From: Saccharomyces paradoxus
Taxonomy: Eukaryota > Ascomycota > Saccharomycetes > Saccharomycetales > Saccharomycetaceae
NCBI RefSeq assembly: GCF_002079055.1
Contig: NC_047490.1
Location: 186,001 to 250,000 of the forward strand
Length of the DNA stretch: 64,000 nt
Direction: 5' to 3'
Positions 54,218 to 63,775 of this stretch are shown here, piece after piece (position 1 is the first letter of the stretch; every line of letters begins with the position of its first letter). The notes beneath the pieces were generated by a model. That model was not told where the DNA came from and did not search any database. It saw only the letters and a list, made by a program, of their open reading frames with translations. The position numbers were made by a program, and so were the translations under genes.

Positions 54218-54762
54218 CTAATCGGAGCCTTCTAGTTTAGTAAGCAACTCTTTGTGTAGCTTGCCCAACTTGTCAAAATCCGTTTCCTGAGCTGGCCACC
54301 CTACAATCAAACCAGTTTTCTCATCTCTCTTGGGAATTAAATGGAAATGGACATGGTCGACTTCTTGATGTGCAATCTTACCATTATTCTGCAACACATT
54401 ATAAGTGTCCAATTTCATTGCCTTGGCCAGTCTCTTAGCAATCGGCATGGCGTCGGTAAGAAATTCGTCTGGGATGTCATGCAATTTCGCACCGTGGTAC
54501 TTAGGAATGATTAAGGTATGACCTTCAGCGGTAGGTTGGATGTCCAAGAAAGCATATGAGTACTTAGTTTCAATCAGTTTGAAGGATGGAATTTCACCTA
54601 TTGCACAGCGGACCGGTTGTTAGTATTTTGCTTTATGTATAAGTACTACACATGATGCTATTGTCATTATTGATGACCCTAAGCAACGTTTCGTAAGTAC
54701 AACATACCTTTAATAATCTTGCAAAAAATACAGGCAGCATCAAGGGCAGCAGGAGCAGACAT
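54218..54762 (-). CDS. HNT1: Hnt1, HIT-family adenosine phosphoramidase, spliced
   Basis: 144-residue histidine-triad nucleotide hydrolase that cleaves AMP-NH2 and AMP-lysine and is linked to Kin28/TFIIK function. Exon 1 is 54708-54762 (MSAPAALDAACIFCKIIK). The intron is 54598-54707, and exon 2 is 54218-54597; the junction makes Gly19. Seen here: the HIT motif HVHFHLIP (His100, His102, His104). I recall S. cerevisiae as annotated 14 codons longer, but no ATG exists at the corresponding upstream position here, so the start must be MSAPA. Confidence 0.95.
54598..54707 (-). other. HNT1 intron
   Basis: 110-nt intron with GTATGT donor (54702-54707 on the + strand reads ACATAC), exact TACTAAC branch point (54619-54625) and an ATAG acceptor. 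It interrupts codon 19 after its first base. Confidence 0.95.
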
Positions 54763-55448
54763 TTTTGTAGTTGTTACGTATGGTGACGATTTCAATAACC
54801 CTAGTGATGTTCCTTAAAAGCCTTCACGACGTACTGATAGACTTTTTACTTCATAATGTTCTCCGCTTTCCAATCGAGCACACATCACATCTCACGATCG
54901 TACAGTAGTGTCTCAGTAAGGCGGTGTCTTCTGTGGGAAGGATCAGGACCCGCCGCTATTTCTGCAGGGAACATTCTGAATCAATTCTATCAATTCTCAA
55001 AGCTTGCTTGCTGTTTAATGGGCCCCTTTTGTACTTGTCAAGTCCTGTATACAAGTATCAAATCAACCCTTGAGGCTACGTAGCCGACAGGGTCCCGTGC
55101 GATTTACCGGCGTTTCTTTTGCGCCCCCTGCTCATGCCAATAGAACGGCACACAGTTTTGTAGAAGTTTCCACATGTCTCCTGTTTGGGTTTCTTGCAAT
55201 GCCCTAAAGAAAGCACGGAGAATTAACCGGAACACGGAAGTTTGCCACACTCCCCTTACTAATCCACACATAGAATCTCCCCTGCTCGTATTTTGAATAT
55301 CTATGCAAACACGTACACACATACGCATATATGTATATATATTGCCAGTTGGATACGCATATTTGGATACGCATATTTAGATATAAACACAGATATGGAA
55401 GATTATGTTACCCTAAAACCAACAATCAATTAAGAGCACGAGTGCATA
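54763..55448. other. HNT1-YDL124W divergent promoter
   Basis: 686 bp. The YDL124W-proximal half carries three CCCCT stress elements and a Yap1-type TTACTAA (listed separately). Two open frames (54856-55083 and 55104-55328) resemble no known protein. Confidence 0.5.
55125..55283. promoter_or_regulatory. Stress elements upstream of YDL124W
   Basis: CCCCT (STRE, Msn2/4) occurs at 55125-55129, 55252-55256 and 55279-55283. The middle one runs into TTACTAA (55256-55262), a Yap1-type site. They lie 165-325 bp before the start codon. Confidence 0.5.
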
Positions 55449-56387
55449 ATGTCATTTTACCAACAATTCTTTACCTTGAATAATGGGAATAAAATCCCTG
55501 CAATAGCCATCATCGGGACAGGCACCAGGTGGTATAAAAACGAGGAAACAGATGCTACCTTCTCTAACAGTTTAGTTGAGCAGATTGTCTATGCTCTAAA
55601 TTTGCCTGGTATCATTCACATTGATGCTGCTGAGATTTACAGAACATATCCAGAAGTTGGGAAGGCGCTCAGCCTCACCAAAAAACCAAGAAATGAAATA
55701 TTCTTGACGGACAAGTACTCAACTCAGATCAAGGTATCAGATTCTCCAGCTGCAGGACTGGATGTGGCTTTGAAGAAATTGGGCACTGACTACGTCGATT
55801 TGTACCTTTTACATAGTCCGTTTGTTTCCAAAGAGGCCAACGGGTTCAGTTTGGAAGAAGCCTGGAAGGACATGGAGCAATTGTACAAATCAGGTAAAGC
55901 TAAAAATATTGGTGTTTCCAACTTTGCTGTGGAAGACTTGAAAAGGATCCTGAAAATTGCGGAAGTCAGGCCTCAAGTTAATCAAATTGAATTCAGCCCC
56001 TTCTTGCAAAACCAAACACCAGGGATTTACAAATTCTGCCAAGAAAACGATATATTGCTGGAGGCATACTCACCACTAGGTCCCCTACAAAAAAAAAGTG
56101 CACAAGATCAGTCTCAACCATTTTTCGAATTCGTGAAAGAGCTTTCTGAGAAATATATCAAGTCTGAAGCCCAGATTATCTTACGTTGGGTGAGCAAACG
56201 CGGCGTGTTACCTGTAACCACGTCTTCCAAGCCTCAAAGAATTTCTGACGCCCAAAACTTATTTTCTTTTGACTTGAGCGATGAGGAGGTTGATAAGATA
56301 ACGGAGCTCGGCTTGGAGCATGAACCCCTAAGACTGTATTGGAATAAATTGTATGATAAATACAATTATGCTGCTCAAAAAGTATAA
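55449..56387 (+). CDS. NADPH-dependent alpha-keto amide reductase, AKR family
   Basis: 312-residue aldo-keto reductase equivalent to S. cerevisiae YDL124W, which reduces aromatic alpha-keto amides and alpha-keto esters. Seen here: the AKR TIM barrel with the catalytic tetrad Asp59, Tyr64, Lys89 and His122, the GVSNF motif, and the C-terminal cofactor segment with VTTSSKPQRI. The natural substrate is unknown. Length equals the S. cerevisiae protein. Stress elements in its promoter fit induction by stress. Confidence 0.93.
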   Translation: MSFYQQFFTLNNGNKIPAIAIIGTGTRWYKNEETDATFSNSLVEQIVYALNLPGIIHIDAAEIYRTYPEVGKALSLTKKPRNEIFLTDKYSTQIKVSDSPAAGLDVALKKLGTDYVDLYLLHSPFVSKEANGFSLEEAWKDMEQLYKSGKAKNIGVSNFAVEDLKRILKIAEVRPQVNQIEFSPFLQNQTPGIYKFCQENDILLEAYSPLGPLQKKSAQDQSQPFFEFVKELSEKYIKSEAQIILRWVSKRGVLPVTTSSKPQRISDAQNLFSFDLSDEEVDKITELGLEHEPLRLYWNKLYDKYNYAAQKV

Positions 56388-56603
56388 ATACCAGACAACC
56401 TATGTACGCGCATTTTTGCTTTGTATAACTTTGTTAATCGACTTTTTTGCTAGTTTTATTACCCTGCTGCCCATCTCGCCACTTTTCAGCATCGAGGAAA
56501 GAAAAAGGGCTGTATGTTATATAAAGGGCAATCAAAAATACCGGAAGAGGGCATCTCGCAACAAAGGCGCTATACCAAGTAGAGACAAACAAGAACGCAC
56601 ATC

Positions 56604-57026
56604 ATGTGTTGCTACTGTGTTTGTTGTACGGTTTCTGACTTCATACTGTATATTATTGCGCTTTTTTTCCCCCCAGTTGCGGTCCTTTTTCGATCTGGGC
56701 CTTTTTCATCTGATTTCCTGTTGAATGTGCTGCTGACACTACTGGGGTTTTTGCCTGGTATGCTGCACGCATTCTACTACATCACGATTACGAGTCCCTT
56801 AAGGAACGCCGAATACGTCTACTATTACCAGCAAGGCTGGGTAGATAGTGAAAGAAACGTCCCCTCAAATCGTCCTCAAGACTCAGAGACCTTCCAAAAC
56901 CGTTCTCAGCAAGGAAGCTCTGCTAGAAACGTGTACCCGAGCGTTGAAACTCCTCTGTTACAAGGTGCAGCTCCCCAGGACAACAAACAGTCTACCGTGG
57001 AATCTCCTCCTCCTTATGTGCCATGA
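56604..57026 (+). CDS. SNA4: Sna4, small vacuolar membrane protein
   Basis: 140-residue Pmp3/UPF0057-family protein of the vacuole membrane. Seen here: a Cys-rich N-terminus (MCCYCVCCTV), two hydrophobic segments (about 10-30 and 38-60), a hydrophilic tail, and a C-terminal PPPYVP motif, the PY ligand for the Rsp5 ubiquitin ligase that sorts the protein into the multivesicular body. Length equals the S. cerevisiae protein. A longer frame that overlaps it from 56353 is out of frame and not real. Confidence 0.95.
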   Translation: MCCYCVCCTVSDFILYIIALFFPPVAVLFRSGPFSSDFLLNVLLTLLGFLPGMLHAFYYITITSPLRNAEYVYYYQQGWVDSERNVPSNRPQDSETFQNRSQQGSSARNVYPSVETPLLQGAAPQDNKQSTVESPPPYVP

Positions 57027-57731
57027 TGAAGCTGCAACAAGAAAAAACAAGTCTTAAGTAAGCAAAACGTGAATTTCCCTCTCTTTTGTACGGCAAACCT
57101 CTGCTAAGAGCGTTTGCCAGTCAAAGCAAAAGAGCTGCCTTGAAAGATATTTCCTTTTGGCAGCTTCTTTTTTACCAACGCCGAACTCTCTGAGCCCATA
57201 ATCCTTTTACAGGTCTGTGAGGCCGTAAGATTCCTTTCAAAAGCTATTGAGTGCCCGTATATCAGGCTGCCGTTAGGTGTTTGTTTGAAACGTTCCTTTG
57301 CCTCCATGTTCGTCTTTCCGTATTCTGCTATCTCTTCTTTCCTTTTTACGTAGAGAATGACATTTGCAAAGGCAAGTTTCTTTTCCCATCACTGGAAAAC
57401 GAAAACACATTTTTCAACTAGCACCACAAAATTTTCAAGATGGCCAGGTTGGTTAAATCTACTATACAATAGTTATTGGTTATATACCTTAGAAACAATT
57501 TTTTTTTTGCTTTAAAAGCACACCATAATATAGCTTTTAACATTGTGATTTGCCTCCTTTTTTTCTCAGGAAAAAGTTTTATACGCATTCAAAGAACAGA
57601 AGCGATCGCCAAAATTTGCTTCTCCTTTCTTTTCCATTATAACGTCTGATTATTTTACACTTTTAGTACCCTCCCTTGTTCGAAGCTAAACCCTTTCGAA
57701 CAGTTTTCTTTTTTAATCTACAAAATTTTGT
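57027..57731. other. SNA4-UBP1 intergenic region
   Basis: 705 bp, with T-rich stretches near the UBP1 start. The open frame at 57104-57307 (minus strand) has no protein character. No factor site that I can defend. Confidence 0.45.
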
Positions 57732-60137
57732 ATGGATTTGTTTATTGAAAGCAAGATAAACAGTTTATTGCAATTTTTATTTGGTTCCCGACAGGATTTT
57801 TTGAAAAATTTTAAAATTTGGAATAACAACAATAACAATCTATCGATTTATTTATTAATTTTTGGCGTAGTAGTATTTTTTTATAAAAAACCAGACCATC
57901 TAAACTACATTGTTGAGAGCATAAGTGAAATGACAACAAACTTTAGGAATAATAATAGTCTTAGCCGTTGGTTGCCCAGAAGTAAGTTTACCCACTTGGA
58001 CGAAGAAATCTTGAAAAGGGGTGGTTTCATTGCTGGTTTGGTCAATGATGGTAACACTTGCTTTATGAACTCTGTTTTGCAATCGTTGGCATCGTCCAGA
58101 GAATTAATGGAATTCTTGGACAATAATGTCATCAAAACTTATGAGGAGATAGAAAAAAATGAGGAAGAAAACGGACAAGAATCTGCTCAGGATGAAGGAA
58201 ATCATAAGAAGAACTTCCGTAAGAGTGGCAAAGTTTATGGTAAGCATAAAAAGAAATTGAATAGGAAGTTAAGTTCCAAGGAAGAAGAAGAAAACCAAGA
58301 GCCAGATATCACATTTAGTGCCGCTTTAAGGGATTTACTTGCTGCTTTAAATGCTAAGTACTATCGGGATAAACCTTATTTCAAAACCAATAGTTTATTG
58401 AAAGCAATGTCCAAGTCTCCAAGAAAAAATATACTTCTCGGTTACGATCAAGAAGATGCACAAGAATTCTTCCAGAATATCTTAGCCGAATTGGAGAGTA
58501 ATGTCAAATCATTAAATACTGAAAAGCTAGATACTACTCCAATTGCGAAAACGGACTTACCTGATGATGCTTTAGTGGGTCAACATAACCTTGATAAAGT
58601 TGGTACAGTTTATATTCCAACGGAACAAATTGATCCTAACTCTATACTACACGATAAGTCGATCCAAAATTTCACACCTTTTAAATTAATGACTCCTTTA
58701 GATGGTATTACGGCAGAAAGGATTGGTTGCTTACAGTGTGGTGAGAACGGCGGCATAAGGTATTCCGTATTTTCGGGATTGAGCTTAAATTTACCGAACG
58801 AAAATATTGGTTCCACTTTAAAGTTATCTCAGTTATTAAGCGACTGGAGTAAACCTGAAATTATCGAAGGCGTGGAATGTAACCGTTGTGCCCTCACCGC
58901 AGCTCACTCTCATTTATTGGGTCAGTTGGAACAATTTGAAAGAAAGCCTGAGGGTTCCATTCCAGAAAAATTGATCAACGCCGTTAAAGATAGGGTACAG
59001 CAAATCGAAGAAGTTCTTGCTAAGCCAGTTATTGACGATGAAGATTATAAGAAGTTGCATACAGCAAACATGGTACGCAAATGCTCTAAATCTAAGCAGA
59101 TCTTAATATCAAGACCCCCACCATTATTATCTATTCATATCAACAGATCTGTATTTGATCCAAGGACTTACATGATAAGAAAAAATAATTCGAAAGTACT
59201 GTTTAAGTCAAGGTTGAATCTCGCCCCATGGTGTTGCGATATTGACGAAATAAATTTGGACGCTCGTTTGCCAATGTCAAAGAAGGAAAAAGCTCTACAA
59301 CAAGAGTCAAGCGAAGATGAAAACATCGGCGGTGAGTACTACACTAAATTACATGAACGCTTTGAACAGGAATTTGAAGACAGCGAGGAAGAAAGAGAAT
59401 ATGAAGATGGAGAGGGGAACTATGCGTCTCATTACAGCCATAATAAAAACACTAGTAATTATGATCCGCTAAACGGTGAAGCTGATGGCTTGACATCTGA
59501 TGATGAGGATGAGTATGTTGAAGAGACCGATGCCTTAGGGAACACCATTAGAAAGAGGATCATAGGGCATGCTGATGATGATGACGAAAATGTTAAAGAC
59601 CATGAAGAATTTCACGAAGTCGACAACGCAAGCCTTGGCGAACCAAAGGTTAGTGTTGAAGATCAACTAGAAACATCATCTGATGACGAAGACGTTATAC
59701 CAGCTCCACCTATCAATTATGCTAGGTCATTTTCTACAGTTCCAGCCACTCCATTGACATATTCTCTACGCTCAGTTATTGTCCACTACGGTACCCATAA
59801 TTACGGTCATTACATTGCATTTAGAAAATATAGGGGTTGTTGGTGGAGAATATCTGATGAGACCGTGTACGTTGTGGACGAAGCTGAAGTTCTTTCAACA
59901 CCCGGTGTATTTATGTTATTTTACGAATACGACTATGATGAAGAGACTGGGGAGATGAAGGATGATTTGGAAGCTATTCCAACAAATAATGAAGAAGGAG
60001 ATGAAAAAGAAAAAGACCAAGAGCAGGAGGAAGGTCAGGAGCAAGAGGAGAACCAAGAGCAAGAAGAGGTTCAAGAGCAGATGAAGTTCAAGAGGACTAG
60101 AGATCATAGAGATATTTCCGGTAAAGATGTAAACTAA
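57732..60137 (+). CDS. UBP1: Ubp1, ubiquitin-specific protease
   Basis: 801-residue deubiquitinase of the USP (C19) family. Seen here: an N-terminal hydrophobic membrane segment (about 37-51, LSIYLLIFGVVVFFY), the Cys box GLVNDGNTCFMNS with catalytic Cys110, an EDAQEFF helix, zinc-type CXXC pairs (CLQCG and CNRC), and the His box GTHNYGHYIAF with His693. Acidic insertions follow in the middle, and the C-terminus has a QEQEE repeat (60018-60080). I recall 809 residues in S. cerevisiae; the difference is in low-complexity parts. The membrane segment may yield an anchored and a soluble form. Confidence 0.96.
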   Translation: MDLFIESKINSLLQFLFGSRQDFLKNFKIWNNNNNNLSIYLLIFGVVVFFYKKPDHLNYIVESISEMTTNFRNNNSLSRWLPRSKFTHLDEEILKRGGFIAGLVNDGNTCFMNSVLQSLASSRELMEFLDNNVIKTYEEIEKNEEENGQESAQDEGNHKKNFRKSGKVYGKHKKKLNRKLSSKEEEENQEPDITFSAALRDLLAALNAKYYRDKPYFKTNSLLKAMSKSPRKNILLGYDQEDAQEFFQNILAELESNVKSLNTEKLDTTPIAKTDLPDDALVGQHNLDKVGTVYIPTEQIDPNSILHDKSIQNFTPFKLMTPLDGITAERIGCLQCGENGGIRYSVFSGLSLNLPNENIGSTLKLSQLLSDWSKPEIIEGVECNRCALTAAHSHLLGQLEQFERKPEGSIPEKLINAVKDRVQQIEEVLAKPVIDDEDYKKLHTANMVRKCSKSKQILISRPPPLLSIHINRSVFDPRTYMIRKNNSKVLFKSRLNLAPWCCDIDEINLDARLPMSKKEKALQQESSEDENIGGEYYTKLHERFEQEFEDSEEEREYEDGEGNYASHYSHNKNTSNYDPLNGEADGLTSDDEDEYVEETDALGNTIRKRIIGHADDDDENVKDHEEFHEVDNASLGEPKVSVEDQLETSSDDEDVIPAPPINYARSFSTVPATPLTYSLRSVIVHYGTHNYGHYIAFRKYRGCWWRISDETVYVVDEAEVLSTPGVFMLFYEYDYDEETGEMKDDLEAIPTNNEEGDEKEKDQEQEEGQEQEENQEQEEVQEQMKFKRTRDHRDISGKDVN
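60018..60080 (+). repeat. 18-bp repeat encoding QEQEEx in UBP1
   Basis: Three 6-residue units (QEQEEG, QEQEEN, QEQEEV) plus QEQ, in the acidic C-terminus of Ubp1. The DNA units differ at a few bases. Confidence 0.85.
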
Positions 60138-60293
60138 GTTATAAATACGATATCCGTAATTGTGTAAATAACAATAACTATAAAGGAAATTGAGTATTTT
60201 GAAGTCTACACCATGCGTTAAATCAATTGTTTAGCTTGTAATGACGAAGTTCTAACAATTTTGTACGACAAAATCCAAAAAATCATTCCATTA

Positions 60294-60743
60294 TTATACA
60301 AATCCTTCGTAAGCTTCATTTTTCTTACCGTTGTATTTTTTCAGCTTTTTCTCTTCTTCCCTCCGTTCATCTAGTTCATCTTCATTAATCAGGTCATCGA
60401 TATCGAAATCGAAATCATTTGGATCTTTGTTGTACTGTCCAATTATACGTCTTTTTAGGCCTGTCTTTGAATCAATTTCAAATTTTCTAGCAGCGGAAGA
60501 CGCATTTGCACGGTCATCACTAGGATTCTTCTCCGTGCCCTTCAAATCAAACTTTAACACATTGGTATGATCTAGTTTTTTCTTCAAATATTCCCTCTTA
60601 CCAAGTTTACCGGTCGTTGACTGTGTTGTTGCGGACGAACTTGGTTTAGTGAGTTTGAATGTGCCGATACCAGAAAACAATGGTAGTAATGCAATGAAAG
60701 CAAGCACAATAATAAGAAGTAAAAAATACCCGTATAAATTCAT
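60294..60743 (-). CDS. EXP1: Exp1, ER export factor
   Basis: 149-residue small membrane protein equivalent to S. cerevisiae YDL121C, reported to aid export of the H+-ATPase Pma1 from the ER. Seen here: one N-terminal hydrophobic segment (about 4-26, YGYFLLLIIVLAFIALLPLF), then a hydrophilic basic/acidic tail with DDLINEDELDERREEEKKLKK. No enzyme motif. It converges with UBP1 and diverges from YFH1. Confidence 0.93.
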   Translation of the reverse strand: MNLYGYFLLLIIVLAFIALLPLFSGIGTFKLTKPSSSATTQSTTGKLGKREYLKKKLDHTNVLKFDLKGTEKNPSDDRANASSAARKFEIDSKTGLKRRIIGQYNKDPNDFDFDIDDLINEDELDERREEEKKLKKYNGKKNEAYEGFV

Positions 60744-61084
60744 GCTTTCGACTTATTGGCTTCAATGTGAGGATTTATAGGGCCATACCACCTTTTTCTT
60801 TGTTAAACGTAGATCATGGATGCTCGATTTAAATATATAACTCATCGCACTTGCCGAATTTCAATAAAATTCGTACTTAGTGATTATATTTGAAAGTCAC
60901 GTCTTTTACAATGGCTACATAGCCCTATAGAACATGAGGGATTAGCAACCGCTAATAATCACTCTGATTTGGACTTCAGATTTAAGGAACTTTGCTCGGA
61001 GATATTCACAGGTTATTATATACAACTGAATATTTAGAAGGATAGTATTCTATAAGAAACCAAGCGAAGATATAGCGTGTAGGA
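60744..61084. other. EXP1-YFH1 divergent promoter
   Basis: 341 bp between divergent genes. No strong Aft1 or HAP site is seen. No small gene. Confidence 0.45.
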
Positions 61085-61606
61085 ATGATCAAGCGGTCTC
61101 TAGCAAGTATAGTTCGATCCAGTTCTGTACTGAGTAGAAGATCTATGATAGCAGCAGCAGGAGGACGTGTCAGATTCTGTCCAGTTGTGGCAAAAAATAA
61201 TAATCGTACTGTAAATACTTTTCAGAAGAGATTTGTAGAATCCTCGACAGATGGTCAAGTTGTGCCTCAGGAAGTGTTAAACTTACCGCTTGAAAAATAC
61301 CACGAAGAGGCAGATATCTACCTAGACAATTTATTAGATAGTATGGAAGAACTGAGTGAGGCTCATCCAGATTGCATACCCGATGTAGAGCTAAGCCATG
61401 GCGTAATGACATTGGAGATCCCAGCTTTTGGAACGTATGTAATAAACAAGCAACCTCCAAATAAACAAATTTGGTTGGCATCTCCATTGTCTGGGCCTAA
61501 CAGATTCGACCTTCTCAATGGGGAATGGGTTTCGTTGAGAAACGGCACAAAGCTAACAGATATACTTACTGAAGAAGTTGAGAAGGCCATTGCCAAAAGC
61601 CAATAA
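61085..61606 (+). CDS. YFH1: Yfh1, mitochondrial frataxin
   Basis: 173-residue frataxin of the mitochondrial matrix, which supports Fe-S cluster assembly on Isu1 with Nfs1. Seen here: a basic, Ser/Arg-rich presequence of about 50 residues, an acidic first helix (EKYHEEADIYLDNLLDSMEE, which holds the iron/Isu-binding acidic ridge), and the beta-sheet with PAFGTYVINKQPPNKQIWLA and GPNRFDLLNGEW. I recall 174 residues in S. cerevisiae. Human FXN is the orthologue. Confidence 0.97.
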   Translation: MIKRSLASIVRSSSVLSRRSMIAAAGGRVRFCPVVAKNNNRTVNTFQKRFVESSTDGQVVPQEVLNLPLEKYHEEADIYLDNLLDSMEELSEAHPDCIPDVELSHGVMTLEIPAFGTYVINKQPPNKQIWLASPLSGPNRFDLLNGEWVSLRNGTKLTDILTEEVEKAIAKSQ

Positions 61607-61720
61607 ATGCAGCTATCCCTCAACTTTTTACATCTATTTAAACACTTGTAACGCATCCAACCCATCTTTATAGTTAGAGTTTCACTTCCTTGTTATTTAT
61701 TTAATTTTCTTTTCTACGTG

Positions 61721-61739
61721 TATATATATATATATATAT
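61721..61739. repeat. (TA)n microsatellite
   Basis: A 19-nt TA dinucleotide tract in the convergent YFH1-HEM25 gap (244 bp), about 115 bp after the YFH1 stop. Confidence 0.9.
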
Positions 61740-61850
61740 GTATGTACGTACTTCTGAGCGTCAGGTCACTCTATAAGAAAACTACGGAGACTCGTACGTA
61801 TACCTCATTTAGAGAATGCAGGAGTAGAATTAAATATGTACGTCTAATTT

Positions 61851-62774
61851 TTACACGAATCTTTTGACTAACTCTTCATATATACCCCATGCAATACCTG
61901 CACTTAAAGCCTTTCTTGCCAATCTCATGCTCAACCCGCTAAACAATTTCAACACATTTTCATTTTTTATTATAGATGTAAATGTCTTGAGTGAACTGGT
62001 AAACTTCGATGGTTCCAATTGCATCCTCGTTTTTATGGTGTCGAACGGTGCCGTTACTGTGGTGGCTAAACTGGCGGATAACACGGCACTTGTTGTATTT
62101 ACTGTCGTAGAGGTATAAGTAGTAAATCCCCCCTCAGGATTGTAATGAATAAATCTAGTGGGCAATACCATGGGCAGTAGTTGTTTCGATTTCTCATACA
62201 ATAGTACGTACAAACCAGCATAGGGAGCATCCCTTAAACAAGTAGCCCCAAACCCTCTGAAAAATCCAAAAATTCCTTCTTTAGTATATATATGGTTAAT
62301 TGCCTCTTTTAAACTGGAATAGTTGTACAGAGTAGACTCATAACGGACTTTAATGACAGTGATTGGCATGGTTATATAACCGACTAGGCCTCTTGCAAAT
62401 GCACCTGTTAGTAGGTTTTCATACATGGATAATCGTGGTAAGCTACTACTCTTATTGTAAACAGTGTTTGAATCATTAATTGATGAAGGTACAGCATGTC
62501 TCTTCTTTGCCAAAGATGACCGCATAATGTTCAAACATGATAAATATAAAGCACTACCTATTGATGTTCGTAATGCTGATGGTAAAGTACCTCTCCATAG
62601 CTGTAGAGGGTTGTCTATATCCTTTAAACTCTTCCATAACGTGGCTTTCTTGTCTTGCTGGATTCTCGTCTTCAAAAGGTCTAAAGGTTGCAATGCAACA
62701 GCAGATGTTAGCCCACCAAAGAAGCCCCCGATCAAATGGGATGAATTTCTTGGCTTAGTTGCTTGCTCGGACAT
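61851..62774 (-). CDS. HEM25: Hem25, mitochondrial glycine carrier
   Basis: 307-residue SLC25-family carrier, equivalent to human SLC25A38, that brings glycine into mitochondria for 5-aminolevulinate and heme synthesis. Seen here: three carrier repeats, each with the Px[DE]xx[KR] signature or its variant: QPLDLLKTRIQ (from Pro30), MPITVIKVRYES (mid-protein, with Thr in the acidic position) and APFDTIKTRMQ. Six membrane helices are implied. Length equals the S. cerevisiae protein. Confidence 0.95.
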   Translation of the reverse strand: MSEQATKPRNSSHLIGGFFGGLTSAVALQPLDLLKTRIQQDKKATLWKSLKDIDNPLQLWRGTLPSALRTSIGSALYLSCLNIMRSSLAKKRHAVPSSINDSNTVYNKSSSLPRLSMYENLLTGAFARGLVGYITMPITVIKVRYESTLYNYSSLKEAINHIYTKEGIFGFFRGFGATCLRDAPYAGLYVLLYEKSKQLLPMVLPTRFIHYNPEGGFTTYTSTTVNTTSAVLSASLATTVTAPFDTIKTRMQLEPSKFTSSLKTFTSIIKNENVLKLFSGLSMRLARKALSAGIAWGIYEELVKRFV

Positions 62775-63775
62775 GTAAGCTGTTTTACAAATTGTTTACT
62801 TTCCAGTTGTTTCCGCTGTGCTATTTGCTCTTCTTTTTAGTGTTGAGCTTATGCCTTTCCTTTCAATGGCCCCCTCGTGAGAATTCAATGTGGAGGCAAC
62901 ATACAACACCCTTGATTTAGAAATTTTCAAGCTCAATTTTTGCTCTCACTCAGAATCCCAACCATTTTAAACAGAGATAGCTTACAAATAGCAAGAGGTA
63001 TCTGGTAAACTTCGCAGACTCATCCCTAACATTTAAGATACTAAAAGATATTTAAAAGAATTAACCATCACAAAGGTTGGAGATTCTGCAAGATCCAAAG
63101 AGCAATAAAGTACAAAATCATCGCTTCAATGATAAAATACCGTAATTTTTAGCGTTGGTTTCACATTTCACCGTAGCTTTTTTGTTGTTGACATTGGTAA
63201 ATACTGTAACTAGTTCAACGTTGTAGGGTTTTTCTTTTTTTCTAAATATGCACTAAAAGTGGTGCCTGTCAGGGCGCGATAGAAGTGAAAAATTCTCGAA
63301 TGGCTGGTTTGGTGACCACTGAGCTGATCTGAAAAGGATGGCGAGATCAAGCTTGACAGCTTGTATGCTTGGACCAACTATTTAAAATAAGTACTATAAA
63401 GGAAGATTTTAGTTTTATTTATTCTCTACTATTGGGCATCAAACGGTTGAAGTAGGAGAGAGCGCAAGAATTAACGGAACTTCTTTTGCGTAACATAATA
63501 ATAATAACATATTTTTGGTCTAGTACTAGCTAATTTTTTCCCTCAGATTTCACTTCACCCTTAATATTTTAACGCATCATTTGTTTACTCTAAGCGTACA
63601 CTGCCTTTGAATATTTTTAATAATACCTTTCTATCCTTATTGATTACTTTACATTAATTTTACCGCATTTTATTTAGTTCGGAAACTTCAAAGGTCCGCC
63701 TCAAAACTATAACTATAGCATTCATTTCCTACATTTAGTTCCTATATCTACCATTTTATATTTAAATTTGCATAA
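62775..63775. other. HEM25-CYK3 divergent promoter
   Basis: 1001 bp without a supportable gene. A Swi5/Ace2-type GCTGGT is at 63303-63308, and TTTTATATTTA (ARS core-like) at 63754-63764 lies in the CYK3 leader. The S. cerevisiae dubious ORF YDL118W is placed in this interval, but no frame of that size is open here. Confidence 0.5.

Noticed and set aside
56353-56724. 123-codon frame overlapping YDL124W 3' end and SNA4 5' end
   Set aside because: It is out of frame with both genes, which are secure.
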